Below, one piece after another: positions 1 through 5,756 of a stretch of DNA of 11,702 bases (within the stretch, counting starts at the first letter, position 1; every line of letters starts with the position of its first letter). Both the position numbers and the translations under genes were made by a program. Under the pieces are notes generated by a model that was given only the letters and a program-made list of their open reading frames with translations, did no database searches and was not told the DNA's origin. Origin of the DNA: JBEGQX01 sp041180805. GTDB taxonomy: Bacteria > Planctomycetota > Planctomycetia > Gemmatales > Gemmataceae. The DNA is taken from the NCBI GenBank assembly GCA_041180805.1, contig JBEGQX010000188.1:1-11702 (forward strand). Direction: 5' to 3'.

Positions 1-451
1 TGCAACCGGGGCCACCCCAAACCCCACCCGCGGTTCTATCAGGTGCTGGTTCCGAGGATGGGCATAAAAAGACACTTAGCTTGGTGTTAGCGGCAGCCCA
101 GTCGGTGTTCCAGGCGGCCCCGTCTCCCACCGCCGGGTCGGCGGGAAGAGCCAGTTTTTGATACAAAGCCGATTGTTCAATATAGGGCAACAAAAGAAAA
201 TTGACGCTTACAGCTTCCCAGGCGTTCGTGCCAATGCGGGTGTAATTTCTTGGAAAGATCCGGTGCACATCATGGTAACTGTGCATGGCAAGGCCTAGCT
301 GCTTGAGGTTGTTGGTACATTTGGCCTTGGCAGCCGCTTCGCGCACTTTTTGCACCGCGGGTAATAACAGCCCAATCAGGATGGCGATGATCGCAATCAC
401 CACCAATAGCTCAATGAGGGTGAACCCTCGTCTAGGTTTGAAAGGTTTCAT
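1..451 (-). CDS. DUF1559 family pseudopilin-like protein, N-terminal 150 residues (gene continues beyond left edge)
   Basis: Reading the minus strand from an ATG at 451 gives an uninterrupted frame to position 1, so the C-terminal part and stop lie outside the window. The product opens with a short basic leader (MKPFKPRRG), then FTLIELLVVIAIIAILIGLL, the type IV pilin/type II secretion pseudopilin signal: prepilin peptidase would cut after the Gly and methylate the Phe. PAVQKVREAAAKAKCTNNLKQ (about residues 31-51) and a following AMHSYHD are the hallmark start of the planctomycete DUF1559 (SBP_bac_10) family, which exists in dozens of paralogues per genome. Full family members are about 300-400 residues, so more than half is missing. 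A GGAG at 459-462 sits 7 nt upstream of the ATG and supports the start. It is probably membrane-anchored, with the bulk facing the periplasm or surface; the molecular role of the family is not established. Family assignment is secure, function is not. Confidence 0.93.
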   Translation of the reverse strand, partial: MKPFKPRRGFTLIELLVVIAIIAILIGLLLPAVQKVREAAAKAKCTNNLKQLGLAMHSYHDVHRIFPRNYTRIGTNAWEAVSVNFLLLPYIEQSALYQKLALPADPAVGDGAAWNTDWAAANTKLSVFLCPSSEPAPDRTAGGVWGGPGC

Positions 452-458
452 GTAAAGA

Positions 459-462
459 CTCC
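459..462 (-). promoter_or_regulatory. Ribosome binding site for the DUF1559 gene starting at 451
   Basis: Minus-strand GGAG, 7 nt before the ATG at 449-451. It fixes the start of a partial gene whose N-terminal pilin-like leader would otherwise be the only guide. Confidence 0.6.
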
Positions 463-578
463 AAAAAGAATGATTAAAAAGACTGTAATTATGATGATTC
501 AGAGAAGAATAAAAAGCAATCCGGCCTTTATGGAATGTACGGAAATAAAGGTAATTCTACCCTTGCAAACAGACCAGG

Positions 579-1010
579 CTAAATCTGGTACATTAAAGAT
601 TGGTCGGTGTTGGCCCGGCGCAGCAGTTCCGCCAGGGTTAATGCATCCAGCATGCGGATTTCCTCGCGAAAAACATCGTGCCAGGCGCTGGTAAGGGCCA
701 GCCCAAGCGGAGTCTTGGAAGCCTGAGTGTCCTCCGGCCCTGAAAGAGCACGGTCATCCACCGCACGGATCACGTCTGCCAGCGAAATTCTGGAAGGATC
801 CCGCGAAAGTCGGTAACCACCGGCTGCACCGCGCACACTCTTCACAAGCCCAGCCGTCTTCAATTGCAGCAATATTTGAACCAGGAACCGATCAGGAATG
901 TGGTGGTTGACAGATATTTCCTTGATACGGGTGGGCTGGGTCTTTTCCTGGCTTTGAGCAAGTTCCAGCATGGCAAGACAGGCATATTCAACTTTTGCAC
1001 TTAGACGCAT
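579..1010 (-). CDS. Rrf2 family transcriptional regulator (cysteine-ligand-free type)
   Basis: A 143-residue protein, normal for Rrf2 regulators (about 130-165). The start MRLSAKVEYACLAMLELA is the family's first helix. A winged helix-turn-helix covers about residues 25-75, with IPDRFLVQILLQLKTAGLV as recognition region and SVRGAAGGYRLSRDP as wing, followed by ISLADVIRAVDD, all diagnostic of Rrf2. IscR, NsrR and RirA bind an Fe-S cluster through three cysteines around residues 90-110. This protein has only Cys11, so it resembles the clusterless CymR type, which controls cysteine and sulfur metabolism in Firmicutes. A GGGAGG lies 10 nt upstream of the ATG (1021-1026). It begins 21 bp after the cysH stop on the same strand, so the two are very likely co-transcribed. 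I infer a regulator of sulfur assimilation, probably autoregulated; the inducing signal cannot be read from the sequence. Confidence 0.92.
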   Translation of the reverse strand: MRLSAKVEYACLAMLELAQSQEKTQPTRIKEISVNHHIPDRFLVQILLQLKTAGLVKSVRGAAGGYRLSRDPSRISLADVIRAVDDRALSGPEDTQASKTPLGLALTSAWHDVFREEIRMLDALTLAELLRRANTDQSLMYQI

Positions 1011-1020
1011 GATGCTGAAG

Positions 1021-1026
1021 CCTCCC
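1021..1026 (-). promoter_or_regulatory. Strong ribosome binding site for the Rrf2 gene
   Basis: Minus-strand GGGAGG in the 21-bp gap between the cysH stop (1032-1034) and the Rrf2 ATG, 10 nt from the ATG. It allows independent re-initiation on a shared mRNA. Confidence 0.55.
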
Positions 1027-1031
1027 GGAAT

Positions 1032-1757
1032 TTAGATTCCGCTGCCTTCCTGATGTTCGATGACATGCAATCCGCATTCCTTTTTGGCCGATCCTGCCCA
1101 TCTGCCTGCCCGTTCATCTTCGCCATCCTTAACAGGTTGCGTGCAAGGCCAGCAACCAATACTGGGGTAACCCTGATCGTGCAAAGGGTTATAGGGGACA
1201 TCATTCTTCAAGATGTAATCCCAGACATCTTTCTTGGTCCACTTCAGCAGAGGGCTAATTTTTACCAAATTGAATTTGGCATCCCATTGCACCAGTGGCG
1301 TGGATGCACGATGGCTGGTTTGGTCTGCGCGGATGGCGCTTAGCCAGGCTTCGTAGCCGGCAACGGCCCTTCGTAGCGGAAGTACTTTGCGATCGTAACA
1401 GCACTGGTCGGGTCGATGGCGATACAATGGCCCGCCGTGCTCGGCTTCATATTCCTCGACAGTTTTTTCCGGCCGGATCATTTCCACTTCAATGCCATAC
1501 TTTTCCCGAATGCGCTCGCGAAGCTCCAGGGTTTCCTTGAATTGATAACCGGTGTCGAGGTTGAAAACCCTCACGGAGGGTTCAATCTCGTAAAGCATAT
1601 GCAGGATGCAGCAACCTTCAGCACCGAAGGCTGTCGCCATGGTCAGCTTTGGATGGAAATGTTTGACGGACCAACGAAGGATTTCCTGAGGCGTGGCATT
1701 GGCCAGCTCTGCGCAAGCTGTCTGAATTCTTTCCTCGGTCCATGCTACGGTGGCCAT
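1032..1757 (-). CDS. cysH: Phosphoadenylyl-/adenylyl-sulfate reductase, 4Fe-4S type
   Basis: A 241-residue cytoplasmic enzyme reducing APS or PAPS to sulfite with thioredoxin as donor, a step of assimilatory sulfate reduction. Visible signatures: ATAFGAEGCC (about 41-50, nucleotide-binding loop), VFNLDTGYQFKET (64-76), CCYDRKVLPL (119-128), SIGCWPC (199-205) and the catalytic KKECGLH (226-230, Cys228). The Cys119-Cys120 and Cys202/Cys205 pairs are those that bind the [4Fe-4S] cluster in APS-type reductases; the E. coli PAPS-only enzyme lacks them, so APS is the likely substrate. The frame is open upstream to 1877, but the residues before the ATG at 1757 show no family similarity, and an AAGGA lies 9 nt before this ATG. 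The Rrf2 gene follows 21 bp downstream. No cysN/D/I/J genes are in view. Confidence 0.95.
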   Translation of the reverse strand: MATVAWTEERIQTACAELANATPQEILRWSVKHFHPKLTMATAFGAEGCCILHMLYEIEPSVRVFNLDTGYQFKETLELRERIREKYGIEVEMIRPEKTVEEYEAEHGGPLYRHRPDQCCYDRKVLPLRRAVAGYEAWLSAIRADQTSHRASTPLVQWDAKFNLVKISPLLKWTKKDVWDYILKNDVPYNPLHDQGYPSIGCWPCTQPVKDGEDERAGRWAGSAKKECGLHVIEHQEGSGI

Positions 1758-1766
1758 GAATCCAAA

Positions 1767-1771
1767 TCCTT
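1767..1771 (-). promoter_or_regulatory. Ribosome binding site deciding the cysH start
   Basis: Minus-strand AAGGA, 9 nt before the ATG at 1755-1757. No comparable site precedes the in-frame ATG at 1788-1790 or the far-upstream start at 1877, so the 241-residue form is preferred. Confidence 0.5.
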
Positions 1772-1808
1772 GAGTTCTCGATCCCGTCATTACAATGTTT
1801 ATCAAAAA

Positions 1809-1828
1809 GGTGATGTTAAGGACATACC
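1809..1828. promoter_or_regulatory. Imperfect dyad in the divergent cysH / hydrolase promoter region (candidate operator)
   Basis: The 20-bp stretch begins GGTGATGT and ends ACATACC: the arms GGT(G)ATGT and ACAT-ACC mirror each other with one unpaired base, around a 5-bp centre (TAAGG on the plus strand). It lies 52-71 bp upstream of the cysH ATG and about 100 bp upstream of the hydrolase ATG. A dyad of this size is what a dimeric Rrf2 repressor would need, and an Rrf2 gene is in the cysH operon. The link is inference; dyads of this quality also occur by chance. Confidence 0.3.
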
Positions 1829-1930
1829 TATATTTTGCTTCGCATAAAAAGGTGGGGGTTTCTTTTGACCCAATCAATTATTCATGCTCATATGCGATCA
1901 GACTCAAGGTTTCTATCACAAAAGGTTGTC

Positions 1931-3214
1931 ATGAAAAAAAATATCATCCCGCTAGTTTTTGTAACTATTATTTTCGCAGGGCAAGCGTTGGCACATGAAC
2001 CTGTACTTAAAGAGTCCAGCCCGCGCTCTGGGTTGCCGAATTTTTTCAACAAGGCCAGCACCAAAGTTGCAGAGTTGAAAGTCGCTTATCTGGGTGGTTC
2101 CATCACAGCCCAGCCTGGTTGGCGCCCAAAGTCACTGGCTTTTTTCCAGAAGACATTTCCCTCGGCAAAGTTTTCGGAAATCAATGCCGCCATCGGGGGT
2201 ACTGGTTCCGATTTGGGTGTGTTTCGATTGCAACAGGATGTGCTGGAGAAAAAGCCAGACCTGCTGTTTGTGGAATTTGCTGTGAATGATGGTGGGGCCG
2301 CCCCGGAGCAAATCACCCGTTGCATGGAAGGCATCGTTCGCCAGACATGGAAAACCCTGCCTGAGTGTGACATCTGTTTTGTTTACACCATTACCGAGGC
2401 GCTTTCCCCAGAAATGCTTGCTGGCAAGTATCAACGTTCTGCCAGCACCATGGAAAAGGTAGCGGACCATTACGGCATACCCACCATTCATCTTGGTGTG
2501 GAAGTTATCCGACTTGCGAAGGAAGGCAGGCTTCTTTGGAAGGCTCCTCTGCCAAAAACCGAGGAAGAAAAAAAGAAACTGGGCGACAAGGTTGCTTTTG
2601 CGCCCGACTCAGTTCACCCGCATGTGGAAACCGGCCATGAGATGTATTTGCAATCCATTGCAAGGTCTTGGCCATCCATCCAGGTGGCATCGAAAACTCC
2701 CAAAGCGCATGTTTTGCCAAAACCCATGATGGAATCGAACTACGAAAACGCGAAGCTGATTCCTATTCAAAATGCGGAGCTGTCCAAGGGCTTTTTGGCG
2801 GTTGACACTAACCGGGATGAATTTGGCAAACGGTGGGCTAATCGCCTGCCCACCTTGCATAAGGGATCCAAACCGGGCGAAGTGATCACTTTTAAATTCA
2901 AGGGTACCAGATGTTCCATCTATGACATCATTGGCCCGGATTGCGGCCAGGTGATTATTACACTGGATGACAAACCCGCTCGTGTTGTTCCACGGTTTGA
3001 TTCTTATTGCACCTATCACCGGCTTGCCACCCTGTTAGTGGGCACGGAACTTCCTGATACGGTTCATACGGTGAAAATTGAGATTCACCCGGAACAGCCG
3101 GACAAGGCAAAGATTCTTTCCCAGCGAGAACAGAAGATGGACAAACCAGAACGCTATGAAGGCAGGGCATTCTACCCCGGCGCAATTCTTCTGGTTGGAG
3201 AGTTGGTAAAGTAA
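1931..3214 (+). CDS. Secreted SGNH/GDSL-type hydrolase with C-terminal beta-rich domain
   Basis: A 427-residue protein. The frame is open from 1835, but the ATG at 1931 starts a classical Sec signal peptide (MKKNIIPLVFVTIIFAGQALA, cleavage likely after Ala21) and has AAAGG 5 nt upstream. SGNH blocks in order: YLGGSITAQ (53-61, nucleophile Ser57, with GGS in place of the usual GDS), INAAIGGTGSD (84-94, the Gly block), VEFAVND (114-120, Asn119 of the oxyanion hole) and DSVHPH (226-231, Asp226/His229). All four catalytic positions are present, so an active esterase or acyl hydrolase is likely. Residues about 280-427 form a separate region rich in alternating beta-strand pattern (GEVITFKFKGTRCSIYDIIG and VHTVKIEIHPEQ), reminiscent of the sandwich domains attached to carbohydrate esterases. 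I infer deacylation of a polysaccharide outside the cytoplasm; the substrate is unknown. It stands alone, divergent from cysH. Confidence 0.88.
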   Translation: MKKNIIPLVFVTIIFAGQALAHEPVLKESSPRSGLPNFFNKASTKVAELKVAYLGGSITAQPGWRPKSLAFFQKTFPSAKFSEINAAIGGTGSDLGVFRLQQDVLEKKPDLLFVEFAVNDGGAAPEQITRCMEGIVRQTWKTLPECDICFVYTITEALSPEMLAGKYQRSASTMEKVADHYGIPTIHLGVEVIRLAKEGRLLWKAPLPKTEEEKKKLGDKVAFAPDSVHPHVETGHEMYLQSIARSWPSIQVASKTPKAHVLPKPMMESNYENAKLIPIQNAELSKGFLAVDTNRDEFGKRWANRLPTLHKGSKPGEVITFKFKGTRCSIYDIIGPDCGQVIITLDDKPARVVPRFDSYCTYHRLATLLVGTELPDTVHTVKIEIHPEQPDKAKILSQREQKMDKPERYEGRAFYPGAILLVGELVK

Positions 3215-3225
3215 ATTCCCAACGA

Positions 3226-3241
3226 TTCCCTTTTGAGGGAA
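3226..3241. terminator. Small hairpin between convergent genes, possible weak bidirectional terminator
   Basis: TTCCCT-TTTG-AGGGAA is a perfect 6-bp stem with a 4-nt loop, placed in the 48-bp gap between the stop codons of the SGNH hydrolase and the metallo-hydrolase. Downstream on the plus strand there are only scattered Ts (TTCGTTTGAATTT), so it is not a strong intrinsic terminator by sequence. Confidence 0.35.
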
Positions 3242-3262
3242 CTTCGTTTGAATTTAACTAGC

Positions 3263-4300
3263 CTAGGGTTGGCGCGTCTTGAAGGATTTCACGGGGTTGT
3301 GGCTGCCTGCCTGAACCGAGTAGGTTTTGGCATCCGGGGCTACCTTCAACACCACGGTTTCCGCATTGCAGTTTTCCCCATCGTTGGCAATATGCTTGGG
3401 ATCGGTATTCTCCGCGGCACTTGCGTTCACATTCCTGTGTGCTTGAAAGATGGCTTCCAAACCATCCACACGCCTTAGCGTGCTGGTCACGCTGGGGTGG
3501 CCACCTTTCTTGGGGCCATTATTAAAGATTGCCACACGCGGTTGCACGGTGTTAATCACCACCGGGTTGTTGCTTATTTCCAGGCCGTGGTGCGTGGTCT
3601 GGTAGACATCGACTTTCCCAAGTTTGTCAGTAGGGTGCACGAGTTTGTATTCCACATTCCAGGTAAGATCGCCCAAGTCCAGGAATGTCCAATCACCAAA
3701 CTTCAATACAAAGCCCAGGCTCTTTGCATTATCCGATGGGTCATTGGGTTTTGGTTGGTGCTGGCTGGCGATGGGGTTTTCCGGGGCACCTGGCTTGTCT
3801 TTCATCACTTCACCGCTGGCACAAACGCATTTCAGGGAAAGTTTTGGAGCGCCTTCTTTTTGTTTCAATGGAACAACATCGCCAGCCCTTAGAGTTTTGG
3901 ACTTGTCACCCCCAGCCGCCTTGTAGGCCTGAATTAAGATAGGAAAGTTCTTTGCATCCTCCGGAAGGTTTTCCGGAATGCCACGGTCCCAAAACTGTCC
4001 GATGGGCATTAGTTCCCTAAGCCTTTGTGCGCCACCATAATGATCCAAATGCCAGTGAGTGATAAACAGGTGGTCGATCGATTTAAGGCCGGCTTTTTCG
4101 GTTGCCACCTTGTGAATGCGTTCTGCATCACGCTTGCCGGGGTTGCCACAATCAATCAGAAGGGATTCACCCGCGGGGGTCACTATCAAGGTGGCTGCTC
4201 CGCCCTCCATGTCCACAAAGTAGATTCGCAAATCCGAGCCGAACGATGCCCCGGAAAAAAGAAACAGCGCGAAAACCCGCAAAAGATATTCCCTGAACAT
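3263..4300 (-). CDS. Exported metallo-beta-lactamase-fold hydrolase (ComEC hydrolase-domain-like)
   Basis: A 345-residue protein. The frame is open from 4459, but the ATG at 4300 is preceded by AGGAGAGGAA (4307-4316) and begins a signal peptide (MFREYLLRVFALFLFSGASFG), so the extra 53 residues upstream are rejected. LRIYFVDMEGGAATLIVTP and SLLIDCGNPG (about 24-54) match the start of the stand-alone ComEC/Rec2-type MBL domain. FITHWHLDHYGG (79-90) is the HxHxDH metal motif (His82, His84, Asp86, His87). FLDLGDL (206-212) gives the bridging Asp, and YQTTHHGLEIS (233-243) the later His. This indicates a binuclear zinc enzyme, probably a phosphoesterase or nuclease-like hydrolase. No ComEC membrane domain is present, so it is not a DNA uptake channel. 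It is divergent from the Tat gene at 4477 and convergent with the SGNH gene. The substrate cannot be deduced. Confidence 0.9.
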   Translation of the reverse strand: MFREYLLRVFALFLFSGASFGSDLRIYFVDMEGGAATLIVTPAGESLLIDCGNPGKRDAERIHKVATEKAGLKSIDHLFITHWHLDHYGGAQRLRELMPIGQFWDRGIPENLPEDAKNFPILIQAYKAAGGDKSKTLRAGDVVPLKQKEGAPKLSLKCVCASGEVMKDKPGAPENPIASQHQPKPNDPSDNAKSLGFVLKFGDWTFLDLGDLTWNVEYKLVHPTDKLGKVDVYQTTHHGLEISNNPVVINTVQPRVAIFNNGPKKGGHPSVTSTLRRVDGLEAIFQAHRNVNASAAENTDPKHIANDGENCNAETVVLKVAPDAKTYSVQAGSHNPVKSFKTRQP

Positions 4301-4306
4301 CGGCAA

Positions 4307-4316
4307 TTCCTCTCCT
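4307..4316 (-). promoter_or_regulatory. Ribosome binding site deciding the metallo-hydrolase start
   Basis: Minus-strand AGGAGAGGAA carries two overlapping Shine-Dalgarno cores, the nearer one (GAGGA) 7 nt from the ATG at 4298-4300. This, with the signal peptide that follows, selects the start. Confidence 0.6.
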
Positions 4317-4353
4317 GACAATAATGATGGAACCTTATGTTGATCCAATAAAA

Positions 4354-4376
4354 CCACTTTTGCCAGCAAATAGTGG
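4354..4376. repeat. 23-bp interrupted palindrome in the divergent region between metallo-hydrolase and Tat protein
   Basis: On the plus strand the arms are CCACT-TTTGC and GCAAA-T-AGTGG around a CA centre: ten base pairs with a single unpaired T. It begins 54 bp upstream of the metallo-hydrolase ATG and ends about 100 bp upstream of the Tat-protein ATG. It could be an operator for a dimeric regulator of the divergent pair or a hairpin in the leader of either transcript. No run of Ts follows on either strand, so a terminator is less likely. Confidence 0.45.
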
Positions 4377-4465
4377 CGTTGGTTGGCATTTGGTTGTTCG
4401 GGGAGCGTTTCTTGGTTACGCTTAACGGATGCGTTTACCCCACCCGCTGTGAAACACAAATTTGG

Positions 4466-4470
4466 TAGGA
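4466..4470 (+). promoter_or_regulatory. Ribosome binding site deciding the start of the Tat-exported protein
   Basis: TAGGA, 6 nt before the ATG at 4477. The in-frame upstream GTG or TTG-type starts would place this site inside the coding region. Confidence 0.55.
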
Positions 4471-4476
4471 TTGGCC

Positions 4477-5739
4477 ATGCTAAATCGAAGAGATTATCTG
4501 GGCGCCCTGGCCTTTGGACTTACAGTGCCGCCATTTCTTGGCGCACAGCAAAACGAGCCTCGAAAAAAGCTCGCCATTATCACCACAGAATGGCGCTTTC
4601 GTTCCCATGCCTGGCACATGGGGGAAAGGTTTTTGGGTGGTTACCCTGTTCGTGGCAAATGGCACAAACCACCAATCGATGTTGTTTCCGCCTATGTGGA
4701 TCAATTTCCGGAAAGCGATCTAAGCAGATCCCGGGCCAGGGAATCCAACCTCACTATTTATCCCTCCATCGCCGAGGCGCTCCGTTGTGGTACCAACAAA
4801 CTGGCCGTGGATGCCGTTCTGATCATCGGCGAGCATGGCAACTACCCCGATAATGAGCTTGGCCAGAAGAAATATCCCCGTTATGAATTCTTCAAACAGG
4901 TAGTCGATGTTTTCAAAAAGGATGGCAAAACCGCACCCATCTTCAACGACAAGCACCTTTCCTGGAATTGGGAATGGGCCAGGGAAATGGTGGAGATATC
5001 CCGCAGTATGAAGTTCCCATTCCTGGCAGGGTCATCTTTGCCAGTCACCTGGCGAATGCCATCCATCGAGATGCCAGAGGGTACTGAGATCGAGGAAATG
5101 ATGTGCCTGGCCATGGGCGGCGTGGACAGCTATGATTTCCACGCCTTAGAGGTGATTCAGTGCATGGCGGAGCGGCGCAAGGGCGGTGAAACCGGGGTAA
5201 GGGCTGTGCAGGCATTGCGGGGCGAAGCAGTTTGGAAAGCATTTGATTGTGGATCGTGGGAAAAAGGTGGTTGGAACCCGGCGTTATTTGAAGCCTGCTT
5301 AAGCCGATCGCAGACTTTGACACAGGCGCCAACCTACAGCCATCGCTTGCCTTCAAGGAAACAGGCAGCGGAATGGGTGAAAAATCCGGTAGCCTATAAG
5401 GTGGAGTACTCGGATGGCACTCGTGCCACCATGCTGTTGATGAACGGGCTGGTGGGTGATTTTACCTTTGCCGCCAGGGTTAAGTCACAACAAGAACCCC
5501 TGAGCACACTTTTCTATCTTCCGCCCAATCCCAATGTGAGTTATTCCGCCGCACTTATGAGCAAGGCAGAGGAACTGTTCCTGACCGGAAAAACACCATA
5601 CCCGATTGAACGAACCTTGCTTACCTCTGGAGTTCTGGCAGCATGCCTGGCTTCTTTGGGGGACAACCAAAAACGGTTGGAAACACCCCATTTGAATGTA
5701 CGCTACCAAACTCCCACCTCCACCTTCTGGAGGGAATAA
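4477..5739 (+). CDS. Conserved Tat-exported protein of unknown function
   Basis: A 420-residue protein starting MLNRRDYLGALAFGL: twin arginines at 4-5 followed by a hydrophobic stretch and LGAQQ, a Tat export signal with likely cleavage near residue 23. Export by Tat implies folding in the cytoplasm, often with a cofactor. KLAIITTEWRFRSHAWH (31-47) looks like the first strand of an alpha/beta (Rossmann-like) domain, but it has no GxGxxG, so nucleotide binding is doubtful. VDAVLIIGEHGNYP (111-124), PIFNDKHLSWNWEWA (154-168) and GSSLPVTWRMP (185-195) look like conserved active-site-type segments rich in His, Trp and Asp. The tail PIERTLLTSGVLAACL and RLETPHL (377-406) recalls the C-terminus of Gfo/Idh/MocA-type oxidoreductases. 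I have the impression that similar proteins occur in other planctomycetes, always as uncharacterised. It is monocistronic, divergent from the metallo-hydrolase. Confidence 0.82.
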   Translation: MLNRRDYLGALAFGLTVPPFLGAQQNEPRKKLAIITTEWRFRSHAWHMGERFLGGYPVRGKWHKPPIDVVSAYVDQFPESDLSRSRARESNLTIYPSIAEALRCGTNKLAVDAVLIIGEHGNYPDNELGQKKYPRYEFFKQVVDVFKKDGKTAPIFNDKHLSWNWEWAREMVEISRSMKFPFLAGSSLPVTWRMPSIEMPEGTEIEEMMCLAMGGVDSYDFHALEVIQCMAERRKGGETGVRAVQALRGEAVWKAFDCGSWEKGGWNPALFEACLSRSQTLTQAPTYSHRLPSRKQAAEWVKNPVAYKVEYSDGTRATMLLMNGLVGDFTFAARVKSQQEPLSTLFYLPPNPNVSYSAALMSKAEELFLTGKTPYPIERTLLTSGVLAACLASLGDNQKRLETPHLNVRYQTPTSTFWRE

Positions 5740-5756
5740 TGGCTTGAGGGATTCGA

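Noticed and set aside
573..589. A small hairpin (ACCAG/CTGGT) containing the Rrf2 stop codon
   Set aside because: Only a 5-bp stem and no following run of Ts on the minus strand; too weak to call a terminator.
470..694. A 74-codon plus-strand frame spanning the gap between the pseudopilin and Rrf2 genes
   Set aside because: Partly antisense to the Rrf2 gene, with no family match and no ribosome binding site that stands out.
1416..1847. A 143-codon open frame on the plus strand opposite cysH
   Set aside because: It lies fully antisense to a clearly recognised gene, has no family resemblance, and its length is what a mirrored reading of a coding gene gives.
1865..1893. Possible promoter for the SGNH gene: TTGACC, 17-nt gap, TCATAT
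   Set aside because: The -35 is good but the -10 matches at only three positions; not strong enough to annotate.
2132..2491. A 119-codon minus-strand frame inside the SGNH gene
   Set aside because: Antisense shadow of a gene with intact catalytic motifs.
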